Shown here one piece after another: positions 7,153 through 10,488 of a stretch of 10,488 bases of DNA. The DNA is from Acanthamoeba castellanii str. Neff (lineage: Eukaryota > Discosea > Longamoebia > Acanthamoebidae). The DNA lies in NCBI RefSeq assembly GCF_000313135.1, contig NW_004457340.1:1-10488 (forward strand). Direction: 5' to 3'. Within the stretch, counting starts at the first letter, position 1, and each line of letters starts with the position of its first letter. Both the position numbers and the translations under genes were made by a program. Below the pieces are notes generated by a model. The model searched no databases and was not told the DNA's origin. It worked only from the letters and a program-made list of their open reading frames with translations.

Positions 7153-8773
7153 CGACGTCATCCACGCGGGCAAGCCCGAGCCGCACCACGAGATGCCGCA
7201 GGCGCAGACGGCTCACGATTCATTCTGGGACTTCGTCTCGCTCACGCCCGAGACCGCGCATATGATCATGTGGACCCTGTCCGACCGGGCCATCCCGCGC
7301 AGCTACCGCACCATGCAGGGCTTCGGGGTGCACTCGTTCGTGCTGGTGAACAAGGAGGGCCAGCGTCGCTTCGTCAAGTTCCACTTCATCCCGCGGCTGG
7401 GCACGCACTCGCTGGTGTGGGACGAGGCCCAGAAGCTGGGCGGAACCGATCCCGACTTTCACCGGCGCGACCTCTACGAGGCCATCGAGGCCGGCGCCTA
7501 CCCCGAGTGGGACCTGGGCCTGCAGATCGTCGACGAGGCCGACGAGCACAAGTTCGACTTTGACCTGCTCGACGCCACCAAGATCATACCCGAGGAGCTC
7601 GTGCCCGTGCGCCGCGTCGGCCGCCTGGTGCTCAACCGCAACACCGACAACTTCTTCTGCGAGACCGAGCAGGTGGCCTACTGCACGTCGCACCTGGTGC
7701 CCGGCATCGAGGCCTCCAACGACCCGCTGCTCCAGGGCCGCCAGTTCTCCTACTTTGACACCCAGCTCACGCGGCTGGGCGGCCCCAACTTCGAGGAGAT
7801 CCCCATCAACCGGCCCGTGTGCCCGGTGACCAACAACCAGCGCGACGGCTTCATGCGGCAGAAGATCAACAAGGGCCGGGTCAACTACTACCCCAACCGG
7901 TTCGGCTGCCCGGCGCTGGCCGACCCGTCGCGGGCCTACGTGCACGCGCCGGTCGAGGTCCACGGCCGCAAGCTGCGGGCGCGCGGCCCCAAGTTCGCCG
8001 AGCACTACCGCCAGGCGACGCTGTTCTACAACTCGCTGTCGTGGTGGGAGAAGGCGCACCTGGTGGCGGCGGCCTCGTTCGAGCTGGGCAAGGTCGACGA
8101 CGTGGGCGTGCGCGAGCGCATGATCGACATGTTCAACCACATCGACTTCGAGCTGGCGACGCGGGTGGCGGACGCGATCGGGGTGCAGCCGCCCAAGGCC
8201 TTCGCGGGCGAGGCCCACAACCAGCAGTCGCCGGCCCTGTCGCAGGCCAACACCGCCAAGGACTCGATCGCGACGCGCAAGATCGCCTTCCTCGTCGCGC
8301 CCGGCTTCAACAACGCGCAGCTGACGACCGTCGCGGCGGGCCTGACCGCGGCCGGCGCGATGGCGATGTACGTCGGGCCGCGCAAGGGCGAAGTCAAGGG
8401 CGACGCCGGGTCGACGACGTGCCAGTTCTCCTACTTGACGGCGCGCTCGGTGATGTTCGACGGCGTGGTGGTGGTCGGCGGCGGCCAGCACGTCGCGGCG
8501 CTGTCGCGGTCGGGCGAGTGCAAGGCGTGGATCAACGAGAGCTTCAAGCACGGCAAGCCCATCGCGGCGCTGGAGGAGGGCGTCGACTTTGTGCAGTCGC
8601 TGGGCCTGCCGGTGGTGAAGCTGGCCGGGCCGGGCGAGGCGCTCGTGGCCGACCAGGGCGTCGTCACGTCGCGCCAGCCCGTCGCCGACCTGCTCGACTT
8701 CGGCAAGGCCCTCTTCAACGCCATCGCCGCCCACCGACACAACGAGCGCGAGGTCGACTCCGTGCCCGCCTAA
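6484..8773 (+). CDS. Large-subunit (clade 2) haem catalase
   Basis: This enzyme converts hydrogen peroxide to water and oxygen. Exons 6484-6919 and 7029-8773 give 726 aa; the intron (gtacca..gtgtag) splits a Gly codon in GSRG|SADT. The catalytic signature [15 protein letters not shown] contains distal His100. Ser139 in FVRFST and the Asn pair of VGNN (173-174) complete the distal pocket, and the proximal signature RQFSYFDTQ contains haem ligand Tyr387. Residues about 563-712 form the C-terminal flavodoxin/DJ-1/PfpI-like domain typical of clade 2 ([23 protein letters not shown]). It lacks a nucleophile Cys at the usual elbow, as expected for catalases. Cys364 lies 23 residues before Tyr387. 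Residues 1-33 look like an amphipathic helix. The C terminus (DSVPA) is not a peroxisomal SKL-type signal, so the location may be cytosolic. Length matches the family (about 700-750). Third codon positions are almost all G or C. Confidence 0.98.
6920..7028 (+). other. Catalase intron with GT/TG-rich repeat
   Basis: The single catalase intron is 109 nt. Its 3' half (about 6968-7026) is made of short repeats of GTGTC and GTCGT, without the polypyrimidine tract seen in the other introns of the window. The acceptor reads CGGTGTAG. Removing it restores the conserved catalase sequence exactly, so the boundaries are secure. Confidence 0.9.
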
Positions 8774-8893
8774 AGCCCGGCATCGCACACACACCACACT
8801 TTCCACACATACCGAGGGAAGAAGAAGAAGAAGGACGAGGAAGTGGTACTGGGTGCCTTGTTTGTTCTCTTGTGCTCCGTTGAGATAAATACA
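8774..8893. other. Short convergent 3' spacer between catalase and NudC
   Basis: Only 120 bases separate the two stop codons, so the 3' UTRs of the convergent genes probably overlap. A GATAAA at 8884-8889 on the plus strand could be a variant polyadenylation signal for catalase; no perfect AATAAA is visible for either gene. Confidence 0.5.
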
Positions 8894-9715
8894 TTAGCCA
8901 ATCTTGGCGTTTGAGAAGTCCATTTCTGTTGAGGGATAGAAGAAGAACACCAGAAGAAGAAGCAGAGATGGAGGAAGGAGGTGAGTAAACGAATCACCTT
9001 GTTGCTGCACTATGGCTTGTGTAGCCTGGGGAGGTGCTGGCAAGACGTACCGGGATGGGACTTCATGAAGTTCTCCAGCGCGGCCTTCTTCTGCTGCTCA
9101 TCAGAGGTTGCACCGGCGGCCTTCTGGCGCTGTTCGAACTGTTGAAGATGCAAGGAAGCGAAAGGTAAGAGATATGAAGAAGGAAAAGAGGCGGGGCACG
9201 GTTACCATCATCTTCTCCACGATGTTCCTGGTTTCGTCGTCGAGATCGGAGAGCTTGGAGTTCTCTGGTTCGATCTTGGTGGTGTCGATTTCGGGATGAC
9301 CCTTAATAATGCACGTCCACCACTCCATCTTGTTCACCTTCTGCAACTCGATGAATATCGTGTTGCCCTCATCTGCAATAGTAAACATTAATAAATGCTC
9401 ATTAAAAAACAGTACAAAGCGAAAGGCGTACCCATTTGCCAGAAGCTCTCAATGGGCTTGATTTTCTTGTGCACTTCGCCCTGTGTGCCGCAACGCCTAG
9501 ATTAGGCATCGATGTGAGACAGCAAAAGGGAATGGACGTACATCGATGAGAGGGGGCTGGCCCTTGAGACCAACGGTGAGGTGGGTGGCGGTTATCTTGC
9601 AGTTGACATCGCGAGCACGCGTTCCTGCAGGCACGGGAATGCTGAGCGTAGCCTCGGCCAGCGTCTGTGTCCATTTGTAAGGAATTATATGGTCCTTATG
9701 CTCCGTTTCTGACAT
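8894..9715 (-). CDS. nudC: NudC-type nuclear movement protein (CS domain)
   Basis: Minus-strand exons: 9715-9542, 9480-9432, 9372-9206, 9138-9051 and 8925-8894 (TAA), giving 169 aa. NudC proteins are HSP90-associated cochaperones that stabilise LIS1 and act with dynein in nuclear positioning, mitosis and transport. The p23-like CS domain begins at YKWTQTLAEATLSIPVP (residues 13-29) and continues through HLTVGLKGQPPLIDGEVHKK, ESFWQMDEGNTIFIELQKVN and the conserved EWW of KMEWWTC (about 89-95). The family tail follows: KLSDLDDETRNIVEKMM, FEQRQKAAG and HPEMDFSNAKIG. All five exons are needed to rebuild this conserved sequence, which makes the model strong. It lacks the N-terminal coiled-coil of animal NudC and so resembles the short fungal/protist form. 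Introns are 59-125 nt. Confidence 0.97.
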
Positions 9716-9940
9716 CTTGTTCTTTCAATGCGCAGACCACGAAGCTAATCGTCTGAAATCAAACAAATCGGCCAAAGTCGACATTAATGCTGTTTCGCTG
9801 TTGTCGTGGAATCTGGCGGAAAAGCAAAGAAGGAAATGACCGAGAAATCCATTTCCTGGAACTGTTTAGATTGAAATAAAGGCACCGTTTTCATTTCTGT
9901 CCCCAAAACGCAAAAGAAAAACAAACCTGCAACCCTGGAC
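9716..9940. promoter_or_regulatory. Bidirectional promoter between nudC and the SHOCT/His-rich gene
   Basis: Only 225 bp lie between two divergent start codons, so both genes must share this region for transcription initiation and 5' UTRs. It contains the inverted repeat AGGAAATG..CATTTCCT at 9831-9857 and an AT-rich GAAATAAAGG near 9872-9881 about 60 bp before the right-hand start. No clear TATA box is seen in the nudC direction. Confidence 0.65.
9831..9857. repeat. Inverted repeat in the bidirectional promoter
   Basis: AGGAAATG (9831-9838) and CATTTCCT (9850-9857) are exact 8-bp inverted arms around an 11-nt spacer. It lies near the middle of the shared promoter, so it could be a dyad binding site serving both genes. 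Confidence 0.6.
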
Positions 9941-10488
9941 ATGGCCGGTTCGTCCTCCCCCCTTTGGGTCCGCTCCATCTTACATTCAATTTCGAATTAC
10001 AATTCTCTCGCTGTACAGATTTTCAAACGGAGTTGAGCAAGCTGGAGGACCTCTTCCGGTCCGGCTTCATCATCGAAGACGAGTACGCGCAGAGAAAGAC
10101 CGAACTGCTGGCCCAGCAGTCCTCCGCGCCTGCCGCCGAAGAGAAGCCGAAGGAGAAGGAGACCGATGTGGAACAAGGTACTCACCGACCATGCCACCGG
10201 TGCCTCGGGGTGGTACTACGGCCGTCGCTTGCTAACGTGCTTCCCAACACATCGTTGTGACACTAGGCGAAGAGCACGCGGGTCACTGCTGCCAGCACGG
10301 CCACGCGCAGCATGACCACCACCATCACCACCACCACCACGAAGGCGGAGACGACGATGAAGATGATGAAGACGATGATGAGGAGGAGATCTACTGGGAG
10401 GTATGCACAACTGTCTGTCGACACTCGTGCCGCTCGTTACTGACTACCACCCTCACCACGCCACCATCGTAGTGCGACCACTGCGGCA
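9941..10488 (+). CDS. SHOCT-like, His-rich, acidic protein with CxxC motif (5' part only)
   Basis: Proposed exons: 9941-9947 (ATG GCC G), 10019-10177, 10267-10400 and 10473-10488 continuing past the edge. The introns are 71, 89 and 72 nt. The protein starts MADFQTELSKLEDLFRSG; LEDLFRSGFIIEDEYAQRK matches the pattern of SHOCT-type helical pairs (L..L...G.I...E+...K..LL). A Lys/Glu-rich linker follows, then HCCQHGHAQHD, eight His (10317-10340), thirteen consecutive Asp/Glu (10350-10388), EIYWE and CDHCG, which begins a CxxC zinc-type motif. SHOCT is usually an oligomerisation or accessory module; the His/Cys segment could bind metal. The function is unknown. The 7-nt first coding exon with a GTTCGT donor is the weakest part, although the join keeps frame and gives a sensible Asp codon. 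The product C-terminal to CxxC is not visible. Confidence 0.72.
10317..10388 (+). repeat. His8 tract followed by Asp/Glu13 tract
   Basis: Eight His codons (seven CAC, one CAT) are followed by EGG and then thirteen consecutive acidic codons (GAC/GAT/GAA/GAG mixed). The mixed acidic codons suggest selection for charge rather than simple recent slippage. The tracts are inside the third exon of the SHOCT-like gene. Confidence 0.85.

Noticed and set aside
7220..8806. A 528-codon open frame antisense to catalase
   Set aside because: It is a shadow of the GC-rich third codon positions of catalase. Its translation is Val/Gly/Arg-rich with no family resemblance, while the sense strand matches catalase throughout.

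Overview
The window looks like nuclear DNA of a free-living amoeba, most probably Acanthamoeba or a close relative. This is inferred from GC-rich exons with G/C-ending codons, many short introns (about 60-125 nt) with GT..AG ends, densely packed genes, Gln/His-rich protein, and the family mix. It contains no prokaryotic operon, rRNA, tRNA, transposon or CRISPR array that I can support. All exon models were made by eye from reading frame, splice consensus and family conservation. No transcript data or database search was available.

Layout, left to right. (1) Positions 1-2131, minus strand: a large Gln/His-rich low-complexity protein in three exons, whose 3' end lies beyond position 1. It carries basophilic-kinase and 14-3-3-type phosphosite motifs. 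(2) 2132-2873: a divergent intergenic region with a 15-bp direct repeat and a probable 5' UTR intron. (3) 2874-5296, plus strand: a CaMK-group Ser/Thr protein kinase in ten exons, 400 aa. Its first intron is long; the others are short. (4) 5297-6483: a CT-rich region that may be 3' UTR or an unresolved tail exon, followed by the catalase upstream region with two identical CCAAT motifs and a CA microsatellite. (5) 6484-8773, plus strand: a complete large-subunit (clade 2) haem catalase with a C-terminal DJ-1/PfpI-like domain, 726 aa in two exons. (6) 8894-9715, minus strand: a complete short NudC-type protein (CS domain), 169 aa in five exons, convergent with catalase. (7) 9716-9940: a compact bidirectional promoter. 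(8) 9941-10488, plus strand: the 5' part of a gene for a protein with a SHOCT-like N-terminal helix pair, a His/Cys-rich stretch, a 13-residue acidic run and the start of a CxxC zinc-binding motif. It runs off the window.

The genes do not form an obvious pathway. They cover signalling (kinase), possible transcriptional regulation (polyQ protein), peroxide removal (catalase) and dynein/HSP90-linked chaperoning (NudC). One possible but unproved link is that the polyQ protein, divergently transcribed from the CaMK-group kinase, has several sites of the type such kinases prefer. The more unusual observations are a Cys-Tyr pair at the catalase haem site with the spacing known from a fungal catalase that cross-links them, a strong window-wide preference for GTAC at intron starts, three introns that are multiples of three and free of stops (one would split the kinase HRD motif if retained), and the composite architecture of the rightmost gene. 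I see no convincing wholly new system here.
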